The notes under the pieces were generated by a model. That model was given only the letters and a program-made list of their open reading frames with translations, was not told the origin of the DNA and made no database searches. From Adhaeretor mobilis (GTDB lineage: Bacteria; Planctomycetota; Planctomycetia; Pirellulales; Lacipirellulaceae), in contig NZ_CP036263.1 of the NCBI RefSeq assembly GCF_007741515.1, positions 3,335,178 through 3,399,177 of the forward strand: DNA of 64,000 nucleotides. The letters run 5' to 3'. Positions 43,250 to 53,454 of this stretch are shown here, in pieces. Numbering within the stretch: the stretch's first letter is position 1; each line of letters starts with the position of its first letter. Position numbers and translations under genes: made by a program.

Positions 43250-46200
43250 ATGAAGACCCAAGACTTTCTCAATATTCTTGAAGACCGGCAATTGGTGCCG
43301 AAGACGATCGTCGATAAGCTTCGCGCGAAGTTGAATCAAGGCGACAGTCGGATTACCTCCAAGTCGGTATTGAAGTACTTAGTCAAAAAAGAGCTAATCA
43401 CACGTCGACAAGCGAAAGATTTACTCACCACGACACTGACGGTCACAGACAAGGCGGAGTCCAGCATCCTGGGAATTGTTCCTTTGCCAGAACAACCCAG
43501 CGAGAAGCACCCACCCGAACCGAAACCGATGATCGCCGATGAGCCGGCAGAACCTGCGGCCAAAGCCCCAAAAACGAAGCCCGCAGCACCAGAGCCCGTG
43601 GTTGAGAGCGCCCCGCTGGACGATCCTCTTTCCGCCTTTTCCTCGGACGGTGAGTCGTCCGCTGGTGGGGGCATGCTCAACGACCCTCTCTTAGCAGAGT
43701 CCACTGGGCAAGATCCTCTACTGGACGATGCCGAAGGCCCTGCTAAAACCAAAGGAAAGAGGAAAGGTAAGCGAGGAAAAAAACGCGATCGCAAGCGCGG
43801 GAAACAGAACGAATGGGACTCGCCCTTACTGCTGCTCGGCGGTGGTGGACTGGTTGCGTTGCTACTGGCCGGGGGACTCATCTACTGGCTGCTCACACGC
43901 GAGAATGCAGACCACGTACTCAACGAAGCCACAACTGCTTTCGAGAGCCAGAACTACGGACAATCCATTGAGGCTTACGAGCGATTCGCGGAGGGCTTTC
44001 AAGGGCATCCCGAGTACGGCAATGCCATAGTTCGACTAGGGATGGCTAAGATTTGGAAGGCAACGCAGAATACGAAGAAGTTCGATAAAGCTCTGGAAGT
44101 TGCCCAGGCCGAGTTGGACGAGATTGAGGAGGAGGAAAGCTTCGCAGCGGATACGGAATCAAAACGGGAGCTCTCCTCACTGCTCACCGAGATCGCCGAG
44201 GGGCTTTCTGAGCAAGCAGAGAACGAAGAGGACTCAGCAACCATCGACCAGCGCATCAAGCAAACCGAGGAGGCTCTCGCGCTGACAGCCAATACGAAAT
44301 ACGTGCCCTCTTCCTATCGCCAAGACGATCGGCTCTCGATTGTCGAAGAGACACTCACTCGTGTGCGCAAGCAACAGACTCGCGATACAGAACTCGCCGA
44401 GGCATTCACACAAATCGATAATGCCGTGGCGGATGGCGACCCGGCCCAGGCATTTTCCACGTACAAGACGTTGCTTTCGAAGTACCCAGGACTACGTAGC
44501 AATGAACCGCTTTCTAAGAAAGTACTTGATATCGCCGCGGCTGAGCAAGCGCTAGTCCGTTTCGAAAAGAGCTCACAGGCAGCAACGAAGGAGCCACGCA
44601 AACAGGCCGTACTCGGTGAGGTTGCTTTAGCGCGTCGCACTGGCGGTGCGGCCCAGGGTGTATCAGGGCAAGCTATCTTCTCTTTGGATGGCGGTCTTTA
44701 TGGGGTACGTGCTGCCGACGGCGACTTGCTGTGGCGACGTTCCATAGGCCAGACCATCGACAGCCAACCATTAATCGCTGGGGGGCAAGTCTATTGCTGG
44801 GAGCCCACTACCGGCGATTTGATCTGCCTGGAGACCCGCTCAGGCAAGTTGCTCTGGAGGCAGCCCCTCGCAGACCGACTAGCTACCCCCGTTCTCTCAG
44901 GCGATCAGTTGCTAGTTGCTGGGCACTCGGGCAAGCTTTACGTGCTCTCGGCGAAGAGTGGGGACCTTAAAGGCTATGTGCAATTTAGCCAGCCACTTAA
45001 CACGCCACCGGCGCTGAATTCCCGCGGCGATCGCCTCTACCTCGCCGGTGAGCACTCAAACATCTACACGCTCTCTAATGATGATCTCTCCTGCCTCGGT
45101 GTGTATTACCTTGGGCACGCGGAGGACAGCGTACGTGTCTCGCCGCTGTCAGTCCTCAATAAGTTGCTTGTCGCTGAGAATACGGGCACAGAGACAAGCA
45201 CGCTCCACGTACTCTCGCTGAACGATCAAGGAGCTGCTGCATCTGAAACGGCTTCTGAAAGACTCAAAGGCTTGGTCACGACTCCCTTACTCCTCGATGG
45301 TCGTCGCCTTGCGGCGGTCACTACCTTGGGCAAGGCAACGGTCTATGAGATCGGAGCGGGCGACGGAAAAGATGCAATTGTTGAATTGGCCGGTCGCGAT
45401 GCAGATCGCGGTCCCCAAGTGGCGCGTCACGGGCTAATGGTTGATCGCCATTTGTGGATAGCTGGTAGTGAATTACTGAAGCTAGCAGTCCAACCAACAG
45501 GTAATAGTTTGCCGGTCCGCAGTATCGACCGCGACTACCAAGGCGAAATTTTCGACGCTCCGCTGCAAAGCATCGAAGGATTAGTGCTTCACGCCCGCCG
45601 AGAGCCCGGCCAGGCGGGAGTCAAAGTATCCGCAATGAATGCGGAAGAGGGGAAGAGCCTCTGGGAAACCACCGTCGCTACGCCGAATGCTGGTCCCGCG
45701 ATTGCTACGGGAGATACACTCAGCGTAATTTCCGCCTCAGGCGACAAGTATGAACTGACCCAAGAAGACTTTCGGCGCGGCGTTGCCACAACGTCGGCCC
45801 ATCCCGCAAGTTTGCCAAAGCAGCCACTGACGTTCAATCTGTTGGCAGAAGGCGGGACCTTGTTTGGTGGGAGTGTTGGCTCGAAGCAGCTCTTGCTCGC
45901 TGGTGCAGAAAACAAGCCAAAGTTACTCACATTGGCCGCCCCGCTAGCGAGTAAGCCAATTGCTTGGCAAAAAGGGGTGATCGCACCCACGCAAGTTGGC
46001 CAAGTGTTTCTCTTGAATGCCTCTGACGGGCGTGAGCTCGCGACAGCATTTCAACCCGAGTTGAGCCCCGGCAAGGACTACCAGTGGCTGGCACCGGCAG
46101 CCACTGGCGGCGATACCTCTCTCGTGGCATTGAGTGATGGAGTCGAGAAAATTTACGCTTTGAAATTGGAGAGCAACCCCCAACCCCATCTTGCCGCGGT

Positions 46201-46666
46201 CGCTGCCGCCGACATTGGCCCCTCCCCCCTGGTAACTCAACTGGCGACGGTGGGTGAGCGTGTGTTTGCAGGAACGAAGGCGGGGAAACTCGTTTCGTTC
46301 CTACTCCCGAATCTAGAGCCCGGCGGCGAGGTTGATCTCGGAGGTCAGATTATTTGGGGGCCTTATCCTGCTGGCCATGGCATGCTCGTGATGCTCGATA
46401 CGAAAGAGATTGTATTCGTCCGAGATGATCAAGCCTCATGGCGGCAACCGTTCACTGATGACACACCAGCAGGTGGGCCCTTAGTTTCCGAGGAGGGCAT
46501 CACCCTCGCACGGCGTGATGGGCACCTCGTCACGCTAAGCCTCGCCGATGGCACGGAGGTATCCGCCGTCGAAACAGGTCGCGCCATTGCCGCGGGCCCC
46601 ACTGCATTCGGCTCCCGAGTGGTTGTCACTTCAGCCGACGGAGCAGTGATGATCGTCGATCAATAA
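43250..46666 (+). CDS. Membrane-anchored TPR and PQQ-like beta-propeller protein
   Basis: 1138 residues. A helical N-terminal domain (about 1-65: FLNILEDRQLVPKTIVDKLR, KYLVKKELITRRQAKDLL), a Pro/Ala-rich linker, a Lys/Arg stretch (KGKRKGKRGKKRDRKRGK), then one membrane helix at about 191-215. Outside, TPR-like helices (about 220-440) and a PQQ-type propeller (about 450-1138) with repeating GLYGVRAADGDLLWRRSIG, TRSGKLLWRQPL and LLVAGHSGKLYVL blades. The fold of BamB and quinoprotein dehydrogenases, without evident PQQ ligands; probably a binding scaffold. It may receive force from the ExbBD complex. Confidence 0.8.
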   Translation: MKTQDFLNILEDRQLVPKTIVDKLRAKLNQGDSRITSKSVLKYLVKKELITRRQAKDLLTTTLTVTDKAESSILGIVPLPEQPSEKHPPEPKPMIADEPAEPAAKAPKTKPAAPEPVVESAPLDDPLSAFSSDGESSAGGGMLNDPLLAESTGQDPLLDDAEGPAKTKGKRKGKRGKKRDRKRGKQNEWDSPLLLLGGGGLVALLLAGGLIYWLLTRENADHVLNEATTAFESQNYGQSIEAYERFAEGFQGHPEYGNAIVRLGMAKIWKATQNTKKFDKALEVAQAELDEIEEEESFAADTESKRELSSLLTEIAEGLSEQAENEEDSATIDQRIKQTEEALALTANTKYVPSSYRQDDRLSIVEETLTRVRKQQTRDTELAEAFTQIDNAVADGDPAQAFSTYKTLLSKYPGLRSNEPLSKKVLDIAAAEQALVRFEKSSQAATKEPRKQAVLGEVALARRTGGAAQGVSGQAIFSLDGGLYGVRAADGDLLWRRSIGQTIDSQPLIAGGQVYCWEPTTGDLICLETRSGKLLWRQPLADRLATPVLSGDQLLVAGHSGKLYVLSAKSGDLKGYVQFSQPLNTPPALNSRGDRLYLAGEHSNIYTLSNDDLSCLGVYYLGHAEDSVRVSPLSVLNKLLVAENTGTETSTLHVLSLNDQGAAASETASERLKGLVTTPLLLDGRRLAAVTTLGKATVYEIGAGDGKDAIVELAGRDADRGPQVARHGLMVDRHLWIAGSELLKLAVQPTGNSLPVRSIDRDYQGEIFDAPLQSIEGLVLHARREPGQAGVKVSAMNAEEGKSLWETTVATPNAGPAIATGDTLSVISASGDKYELTQEDFRRGVATTSAHPASLPKQPLTFNLLAEGGTLFGGSVGSKQLLLAGAENKPKLLTLAAPLASKPIAWQKGVIAPTQVGQVFLLNASDGRELATAFQPELSPGKDYQWLAPAATGGDTSLVALSDGVEKIYALKLESNPQPHLAAVAAADIGPSPLVTQLATVGERVFAGTKAGKLVSFLLPNLEPGGEVDLGGQIIWGPYPAGHGMLVMLDTKEIVFVRDDQASWRQPFTDDTPAGGPLVSEEGITLARRDGHLVTLSLADGTEVSAVETGRAIAAGPTAFGSRVVVTSADGAVMIVDQ

Positions 46667-46717
46667 TCGAGCCCCACCGCACGCAAGCTGCCAATCACCA
46701 ATAACCAACTTCCAAAC

Positions 46718-49126
46718 ATGCCTCACGCTGCTGTCCCCACCCACCACGCTCATCGTCAGTTGCTAGCCGCACTATCGGTTGCCCTGTGCGCGATTGCCGG
46801 GCTGACAGCTAGTACTGCGGGGGCGGCTGATGAGGTCGTCGAGCGATTGATCGATCGCCCGGCGTTCGATCTTATAACGCTAAGTTCAGGCAATACAAAG
46901 CTCGAGACCGTGCTATTGGATTTTCCTAATCGCACGGTGCCCAATCCGCTTCCCAAGAGCGGCACGCTCAAACTCTATCAGTTGAGCCAGCCATCTAAGG
47001 AATACATCCTCGACTGGAAGTCGATCGCTAAGGTCGAGCTTTACGAACAGCTCGTACTTACCAAAGCTATCCGATTGACATCGCAAAAAGAGTTCGTAGA
47101 GGCATTCGAGCATTTCGCGTTCCTGCATAAAAACTACGCCGACCTGCCAGGCCTAGAGCAGGCCTCCCAAAACTACCTTATCCAAGATGCTGCGGCAGCC
47201 TACGAGCGTGGGGCCTCCGACGAGGCGCTCACCATCTTGGCGGCTCTCTATGAACGCAATCCTCAGCACAAGGGGCTGCAGCGTGCGGCCCCACTAGTCA
47301 GCAACAAGCTCATCGAAGATCACTTGAGTTCAGACAACTACTCGGCGGCGAGAACCGCGCTTGCCTCTGTTCGCAAGACGTTCCCTAAACTCCAGCTAAA
47401 GAATCTCGACGGCTGGCAACAGAAATTCGAGCAGGCGGCCAGGACCAAGCTCGCCGTGGGAGAGGCAGCATTTCAAGCCAAGGATTTTGCCAAGGCACGC
47501 GCTGCTGTCCAGGCCGCCTACGATATTCTGCCGGGCATGAAAGAGTCCGCCGACTTGTTAGAGAAAATCCAGCAGGCCGCCCCGGAAGTTCGCGTGGGTG
47601 TCTCCAACTGGGGGGCGACCACCGAATTTGGCCGCGGTTTGACATTTGCTGAACAGCGCGTCGACAGTCTGGTGAGGCCGGAACTCGTGCAGATGATTGG
47701 CTTCGGAGCCGAAGGGGGCGACTACAGTTGTCCCTGGGGAGAACTCAAGACCAACGATGCAGGGCTTGTCACTACGCTTAAGCTCTCGCCGAAGGCCCGC
47801 GATTACAGCGTCACAGCCGACGCGCTTGCTCGGACAGTCTTGGCCATGAGCAACCCCGAGCGGGCATCCTACTCAGCGGTCGTAGCAGAGCTGCTCGAAG
47901 GCGTTTCGCTCATCGACGGCTCAATCATAAGAATCGCCTGGAAACGCCCGCACATTCGCCCTCAGGCACTCCTGCAGACTTCCACAGGGCACCTCGGACA
48001 ACAAGCTGAGGAGTCTCCTTGGTTCCGCATGAGCCCTTTAGATAGCTCGAAAGAGAGCTCCAGTGTGCGGTACGAGCGTGATTCCCCAGTTGATGACGGG
48101 CCTCAGAATATCGTCGAAATGCTCTATCCCAGTGACGAGGCCGCATTAAACGCTTTGGTGCGGGGTGAAGTTGACGCGCTGGATCGCGTTCCCGTTTGGC
48201 AACTCGATCGCTTAGAACGCACCACCGGCGTGCGAGTCGGCACCTATCGTATGCCGACCGTGCACGTACTGGCGATCAATTTCGATAATCCCCTCCTGGC
48301 AACGCGTGAATTCCGCAGAGCTCTATGTTATGCCATCGATCGCGAGACGATCGTGAGTGAGATCCTACTTGGTGGGAGACGTCAAGCAGGGTTTCTCACA
48401 CTCAGCGGACCATTTCCCGCCGGCTCTTCCTTGAACGACCCGGTTTCCTACGCTTACAAAAAAGAACTTCAGCCCAGACCCTACGAGCCACGACTTGCTT
48501 CGGTCCTCTCGGCTGTAGCCAGAGCAAACCTAGCCAAGCTCGCAGAGGCCAAAAGAAAGGCTGAAAGTGCGTCGGCCGAGAAGAAGCAAGACACTGAAAA
48601 AGAAGCCTCTGAAAGTGAGGAGGGCGACGAAAAACCCAAGCCGCCACCGAAGCCGCTGATCTTGGCTTACCAAAACGACCCGATTGCCCAGCTGGCATGT
48701 CAGACACTCAAGTTGCAACTCGATGGCGTGGGAATTCCTATCCAACTCAAGGAGCTGCCCCCTTTGTACTCGCGAAGTGAGCTGGAATCGATCGGATACG
48801 ATCTCCTCTACACCGAGTTGGCCATGCAAGAACCGGTCGTTGATGCTCGACGGCTTCTTGGTCCTGAAGGCCTCGCGGGGCATTCGACGGCCTACATGAA
48901 TCTGGCTCTCGATAAACTTGACCAAGCGAGCAATTGGAGCGAAGCGAGTGCCCAGCTGAAAGAAATCCACGAAATTGCCCACTACGATTTACCGGTGATA
49001 CCACTTTGGCAAACGGTTAATAACTTTGCGTATCGTGACGTGCTCGAAGGGGTTGGTACGAAGCCGGTTGAGCTCTATCAGAATGTCAACAATTGGCAAA
49101 AGCGAATCGGCGGGGCGAGTCTGTAA
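46718..49126 (+). CDS. TPR plus family 5 solute-binding (oligopeptide-type) protein
   Basis: 802 residues. Signal peptide about 1-35 (LLAALSVALCAIAGLTASTAGA). The N-terminal part (about 40-285) is helical and TPR-like; the rest follows the SBP_bac_5 order of OppA/DppA-type receptors: FRRALCYAIDRETIVSEILLGG, then GLAGHSTAYMNLALDKLDQA and DLPVIPLWQTVNNFAYRD. A charged Lys/Glu linker (about 605-645) is inserted in the second lobe. No ABC permease or ATPase genes accompany it, which is unusual; it may serve the ExbBD system or signalling. Its stop overlaps the next start (TAATG). Confidence 0.8.
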   Translation: MPHAAVPTHHAHRQLLAALSVALCAIAGLTASTAGAADEVVERLIDRPAFDLITLSSGNTKLETVLLDFPNRTVPNPLPKSGTLKLYQLSQPSKEYILDWKSIAKVELYEQLVLTKAIRLTSQKEFVEAFEHFAFLHKNYADLPGLEQASQNYLIQDAAAAYERGASDEALTILAALYERNPQHKGLQRAAPLVSNKLIEDHLSSDNYSAARTALASVRKTFPKLQLKNLDGWQQKFEQAARTKLAVGEAAFQAKDFAKARAAVQAAYDILPGMKESADLLEKIQQAAPEVRVGVSNWGATTEFGRGLTFAEQRVDSLVRPELVQMIGFGAEGGDYSCPWGELKTNDAGLVTTLKLSPKARDYSVTADALARTVLAMSNPERASYSAVVAELLEGVSLIDGSIIRIAWKRPHIRPQALLQTSTGHLGQQAEESPWFRMSPLDSSKESSSVRYERDSPVDDGPQNIVEMLYPSDEAALNALVRGEVDALDRVPVWQLDRLERTTGVRVGTYRMPTVHVLAINFDNPLLATREFRRALCYAIDRETIVSEILLGGRRQAGFLTLSGPFPAGSSLNDPVSYAYKKELQPRPYEPRLASVLSAVARANLAKLAEAKRKAESASAEKKQDTEKEASESEEGDEKPKPPPKPLILAYQNDPIAQLACQTLKLQLDGVGIPIQLKELPPLYSRSELESIGYDLLYTELAMQEPVVDARRLLGPEGLAGHSTAYMNLALDKLDQASNWSEASAQLKEIHEIAHYDLPVIPLWQTVNNFAYRDVLEGVGTKPVELYQNVNNWQKRIGGASL

Positions 49127-50604
49127 TGCGCACGAGCTCTTCCCAACAACCGAATCAATTAGCTCAACAGCGAAACCGCGGCGCTGCGATTCCACGCTGC
49201 CTCCTTCCTGCGATTGCTATGGTGATCGCCCTATTCAGCTCAAGGCCGCTTCAAGCAGCTGAGGATAAGTTTTGGGCACTCTCTGCTTATAAGATTCACG
49301 TCACCCTTTCGGTAGATGCCAGCGCTCGACCTGAAACGAACCTTACGAGGGAGGTCCAATCAACGATTGAAAGACGCGTCCAGGCAACGCTCACTCCGCT
49401 GTGGAAGCTCACCATCGAACCTGCCAGTCTGTCCCAGCGGGAACTTTTTAAAAGACAGCTTCCCAACTTTACTTGGGAAGATTTGTCGGATGAGCTCAAG
49501 GCTTTCGACAAGTTACAAACCCTCAGCATCGTAGCCACTAACGACGGTTATCTCCTGCGTTGTCGGGAATACGATGTCTACGCACGCCGCTGGGGCATGC
49601 CCGTCGAGCGCCGGGTCTATCAGCGAAGCATGCTGGCAGAAGAGGCATTCCAGCTCCTCACCGAGGCGTTCTCTCCACTCGCGACCATCGAGCCTGTGGA
49701 CGATGACGACACGCGCGTCGAGCTTGTGTTTCGCGGTAGCCGGCTTCCGCGCCGTTCAGGGGACATCAATGCGGTGCCCCTAATAGCAAAAGACCAAGTC
49801 TTTTTACCCGTACTGCGTCGCACCAATCGGGCTGGCGAGTTGCTTGCCAATGGCATTGTGCCCATCCCATGGACCTATCTTGTTACCGACGCACCGGAAG
49901 GCGAAAGCTGCTCTGCGACGGTCTTCACAGGTGCCCGTCGCCCGTTCGGATCGCGGCGGAGGGGTTCAGTTCAGAAATTGGCGATCGGCCTTCGCCAGCC
50001 GGATGCCAGCACCGACGTACGCTTCTATGCACGTCACTCCAAAGAACAGCCTCTCCCAGGTTATGAGGTGTTCCTGCGCGACGCTGTGAAGGAAACGTCG
50101 CACCCATTGGGCGTTACCGACGCACACGGCACAGTGACAGTGCCGCCGGGCGAAAAACCAGTGTCGATGCTTTTCCTGCGCAGCGATGGCCAGCTTCTAG
50201 CGAAAATTCCAGTCGCACCGGGCGTCACGCCTCTGCTGGAAGCACCCATTGCGGACGACCCCGTGCGATTACGTGCGACAGCCGAGATCACTGAAATCCG
50301 AGAACAACTCATCGATCTGGTCGCTCGTCGGGCGATCTACATGGCAAGGATTCGCGCCCGAATCAAGGAAGACCGCATCAAGGATGCCGAAGACATCATG
50401 GCCCAGTTGAACGACTTACCTAGCCGCGCATTCTTCGACCGTGCCATCAAAGCCGCGCAGCGAGGTAGCTCGTCTGAGGATGCCCAAATCCAGCAACGCA
50501 TAGACAAGCTCTTTTCTGATACGCAAACGCTGCTGGTAAAATTTCTCGATTCGCGCCCCCTCACTGAACTGCAAAGCGAACTCACCGCAGCGAAGCGGGG
50601 CTAG
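49126..50604 (+). CDS. Exported protein of unknown function, end of Exb cluster
   Basis: 492 residues from ATG 49126, overlapping the previous stop by one base. Signal segment about 22-46 (CLLPAIAMVIALFSSRPLQA). A middle segment looks like a carboxypeptidase-regulatory/Ig-like beta domain (PLPGYEVFLRDAVKETSHPLG, DAHGTVTVPPGEKPVSMLFL). The C-terminal 110 residues are helical (ARIRARIKEDRIKDAEDIMAQL). No family recognised. It is convergent with the kinase gene, 28 bases apart. Translational overlap with the solute-binding gene suggests they act together. Confidence 0.75.
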   Translation: MRTSSSQQPNQLAQQRNRGAAIPRCLLPAIAMVIALFSSRPLQAAEDKFWALSAYKIHVTLSVDASARPETNLTREVQSTIERRVQATLTPLWKLTIEPASLSQRELFKRQLPNFTWEDLSDELKAFDKLQTLSIVATNDGYLLRCREYDVYARRWGMPVERRVYQRSMLAEEAFQLLTEAFSPLATIEPVDDDDTRVELVFRGSRLPRRSGDINAVPLIAKDQVFLPVLRRTNRAGELLANGIVPIPWTYLVTDAPEGESCSATVFTGARRPFGSRRRGSVQKLAIGLRQPDASTDVRFYARHSKEQPLPGYEVFLRDAVKETSHPLGVTDAHGTVTVPPGEKPVSMLFLRSDGQLLAKIPVAPGVTPLLEAPIADDPVRLRATAEITEIREQLIDLVARRAIYMARIRARIKEDRIKDAEDIMAQLNDLPSRAFFDRAIKAAQRGSSSEDAQIQQRIDKLFSDTQTLLVKFLDSRPLTELQSELTAAKRG

Positions 50605-50632
50605 CTAAGGCTTTCCACTCTCAAACCTTCTC

Positions 50633-52072
50633 TCAAAAGCTATTCCATATCGCCGTGATGATCGCCGCCAGGGCTGCGATCACTGCGAGGGCGATCAAAG
50701 CTGCCAAGCTGCGGCCTAGCCCGAAGAACTCTTCGGAAGGGAAAGACTCCGCTGGTGCTGAAGAGGATGCCCCATCGGTTACCACGATCACGGGCAGATC
50801 TGGACGCGCCTGATCCAGCCTGGAATCGCTCGCAACCAATGCCGCAGCGAATGGTTCTGCGTCGGTTTTCAAGCCGGCCGCGCCATGCGTGATTTCGCTC
50901 GATTCCACGGGAGTCGTTTCATGAAGCGAACTATCGTCTTCATCGCAGGCGCTTGCGGTTAGTACATACTCGCCAAGATCGTCCCATGTGGACTCATCGA
51001 TCTGCGAGATCCAAGGTTGCAGTCTTTCGATGACATCCGCGGCACTACCGATTCGCTGCTTTGGGTTTTTTCGCATCATGTCGGCGATCAGGTCGATGAT
51101 CGCCGGTTCGACCTCCGTTGCGAGTCGTTGGGGGGTAAGCGGCAATTCTTCTAACTGTCGGCGAAGTTTTTCTTTCGTGGTCCCCCCCGGAAAAGGCACC
51201 TTGCCGGTCACTGCATAGTAAAAGGTGCAACCCAGGGCATAGATATCGCTGGAAGGGGAAATCTTATCGGGACTGGTGATCGCCTCGGGCGCAAGAAAAT
51301 CGGGAGTGCCCACGATGCTCCGATTCGGTAGATGTGGGTCGCCAGCCATATCTTTAGAAAAGACCGCTAACCCAAGGTCGGCCAGCTTCGTCTTGCCATC
51401 AGGCGTCACGAGCACATTGCCTGGTTTCACATCGCGATGCACAAGGCCATTTTTGTGAGCGTACTCGAGCGCAGTAGCGGCCTGAGAAATCACAAGCGCC
51501 GCTTGTAGAGTCGTCAGCGGGCCATGGTTGTGGATCAATCTTCTCAGATCCGACCCCGGCACGTACTCCGTAATTAAGTAGTAGATATCTCCGTCTCGAT
51601 CAGCGAACGCCAGGCGCACGAGGTTGGGATGATCGAGTTGTGCTTGAGCGCGTATTTCGCGTCGGAAACTTGCGACTGACTCCGGTGCCATGTGCGTTTT
51701 GGGCAACACCTTCACCGCCTCGATGCGCCCCAGTAGTTCGTGTTCGCACTTGAACACGTACCCCATGCCGCCCTTGCCGATGGTATCGAGCACGCGGTAG
51801 GGTCCGAGCGTGAACTTGGTTCGCCCCTCCTGTAGCTGGACTGCTTGCCAGCGATTCAGGATCTCTTGCTCGACAAGACAATCCGCGAGAACTTGATCGG
51901 ACGTTTCTTCGAGCGAGCGATCGGCGTCTGCAGCCAGCGTGGCTATCGCGTGCCAAGCAGCATCGATCTGGTCCTGCGTCAGCAAGCCGCTAGCGAGTCC
52001 CGCTTGTTCAAAAATGGAGTGGGGCTTGTCCGACAAATCATCCGTCCCGTTGCGCGGCACTGTTGCAGTCAA
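50633..52072 (-). CDS. Tail-anchored Hanks-type Ser/Thr protein kinase
   Basis: 479 residues. N-terminal helical part about 1-88, kinase domain about 91-355: P-loop IGKGGMGYVF, Lys121 in EAVKVLPK, catalytic loop GLVHRDVKPGNVL, DLG instead of DFG (LADLGLAVF), activation segment GTPDFLAPEA. A linker of about 100 residues precedes one C-terminal membrane helix (455-477, LAALIALAVIAALAAIITAI) with almost nothing beyond it, so there is no extracellular sensor. DLG variants are frequent among bacterial kinases. It is likely active. Target unknown; the convergent Exb cluster is a candidate by proximity only. Confidence 0.92.
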   Translation of the reverse strand: MTATVPRNGTDDLSDKPHSIFEQAGLASGLLTQDQIDAAWHAIATLAADADRSLEETSDQVLADCLVEQEILNRWQAVQLQEGRTKFTLGPYRVLDTIGKGGMGYVFKCEHELLGRIEAVKVLPKTHMAPESVASFRREIRAQAQLDHPNLVRLAFADRDGDIYYLITEYVPGSDLRRLIHNHGPLTTLQAALVISQAATALEYAHKNGLVHRDVKPGNVLVTPDGKTKLADLGLAVFSKDMAGDPHLPNRSIVGTPDFLAPEAITSPDKISPSSDIYALGCTFYYAVTGKVPFPGGTTKEKLRRQLEELPLTPQRLATEVEPAIIDLIADMMRKNPKQRIGSAADVIERLQPWISQIDESTWDDLGEYVLTASACDEDDSSLHETTPVESSEITHGAAGLKTDAEPFAAALVASDSRLDQARPDLPVIVVTDGASSSAPAESFPSEEFFGLGRSLAALIALAVIAALAAIITAIWNSF

Positions 52073-52209
52073 TCCAGTGAAGTCAGTCCAATGAAGTTGC
52101 GTTAGTGTACTTTAACAATTGCAGAGTTACCATTCGGATGTTTTCATGTGCTCAAGGCTATTGCTGCTCGTGACCTGTCAAGCAAAGTCGCGGGATGCTG
52201 CTGTTGCAC

Positions 52210-53454
52210 TTATTTCGACTTGTATTGGGCTTCCGTTTCGATGTGCTCGGGCTGAAATCCGATCCCGATCATTTTGCCCGCGACTCTTCGCAAGATTGGC
52301 GCGAACAGCCAGACTAGTATACGCAGTGACCAAGAGAGGGAAATCGGCTGGCCGGGCGAACGTTTCCCGCCAAACAACTGGGAATGCACGATCGACTGCA
52401 AACGTTGCGTTCTCCGGGCAGCCGGTTCGCGTCGTTTCTGGACGGCAGCCAGATCGGATTCAGTCAACGCACCTAACTTCAGCGGCGCGACCAGTCGATT
52501 TGCTGTCGCCACAGCATCTTGAATCGCCAAGTTGATCCCTACACCACCGACCGGCGACATTGCGTGCGCGGCGTCGCCTATAAAGAGCAGCCCCGGCTCG
52601 TGCCATTGTGTTAGCCGATTAATTTGCACAGTCAACAGTTTCACGTCGTCCCAGTCGGCAAGTCCGTGCGACGCTTTCTCCAGGGGTGGGCAGATGCGAC
52701 CGACCATCGAAGCGAAGTGTCGAATTCCCTTCGATCTTATCTCATCGATCGCTCCTTTCCGAATGATGCGGGCTACTTGATAGTGGTCGCGCCGAGGGAT
52801 AGTCACCAGCATCCTCCCGTCATTGAGCCACCCCAAGGTGTGACCATCGTCGCCAGCCGGCCGGTCAAGACGAAACCAGAGGACATCGATCGGGATGCCT
52901 TGCTCCACGACCTGATGGTTAGTCGCCGTTCGGAGAGTCGAGCTTCTACCATCCGCAGCGACAACGAGGTCCGCGCGAATTTCGTATTCTTGATCGCCCG
53001 CCATGCATTTCACGCCTACAACTCGACCGTTCTCACGCACAACATCAATTGCCTTGGTGTTCATTCGTAAGTCGAAGCCGGGGAAGTCTTTCGCTCGCTC
53101 GCTCAACAGATTCAGAAAGTCCCACTGCGGCGTAAAGGCAATGAACTTGCATTTCGTCTTGAGGTGGGAAAGCGTTGGTCCCATGAACTCATCGCCCTCC
53201 AAGTTAACGCGTAGCGCTTCAGCACGAAAATCGGCCAACGGCAGAAAATCGTCGAGAAGTTCCAACTCGTCCAGCAACTCCAGCGTGGAGGGATGTATCG
53301 TGTCTCCGCGAAAGTCGCGTAGGAAGTCGCCATGCTTTTCCAGGACGACCACGTTTACACCGGAGCGGGCCAGTAGATAGCCGAGAAAAATCCCCGCCGG
53401 TCCGCCACCGGCAATACAGCAGGTGGTCGTGTTGCCGTTGGGAGAAGTCGTCAT
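52210..53454 (-). CDS. FAD-dependent monooxygenase (PHBH/UbiH fold)
   Basis: 414 residues. FAD Rossmann fold at about 10-38 (CCIAGGGPAGIFLGYLLARS, then VVVLEKHG), the DG motif (VVAADGRSSTLR) and the second FAD motif (LLFIGDAAHAMSPVGGVGIN). This is the group A aromatic hydroxylase/UbiH family; it uses NAD(P)H and O2 to hydroxylate an aromatic or polyketide-like substrate, or acts as an epoxidase or halogenase-like relative. Soluble. No biosynthetic neighbours reveal the substrate. Confidence 0.88.
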   Translation of the reverse strand: MTTSPNGNTTTCCIAGGGPAGIFLGYLLARSGVNVVVLEKHGDFLRDFRGDTIHPSTLELLDELELLDDFLPLADFRAEALRVNLEGDEFMGPTLSHLKTKCKFIAFTPQWDFLNLLSERAKDFPGFDLRMNTKAIDVVRENGRVVGVKCMAGDQEYEIRADLVVAADGRSSTLRTATNHQVVEQGIPIDVLWFRLDRPAGDDGHTLGWLNDGRMLVTIPRRDHYQVARIIRKGAIDEIRSKGIRHFASMVGRICPPLEKASHGLADWDDVKLLTVQINRLTQWHEPGLLFIGDAAHAMSPVGGVGINLAIQDAVATANRLVAPLKLGALTESDLAAVQKRREPAARRTQRLQSIVHSQLFGGKRSPGQPISLSWSLRILVWLFAPILRRVAGKMIGIGFQPEHIETEAQYKSK

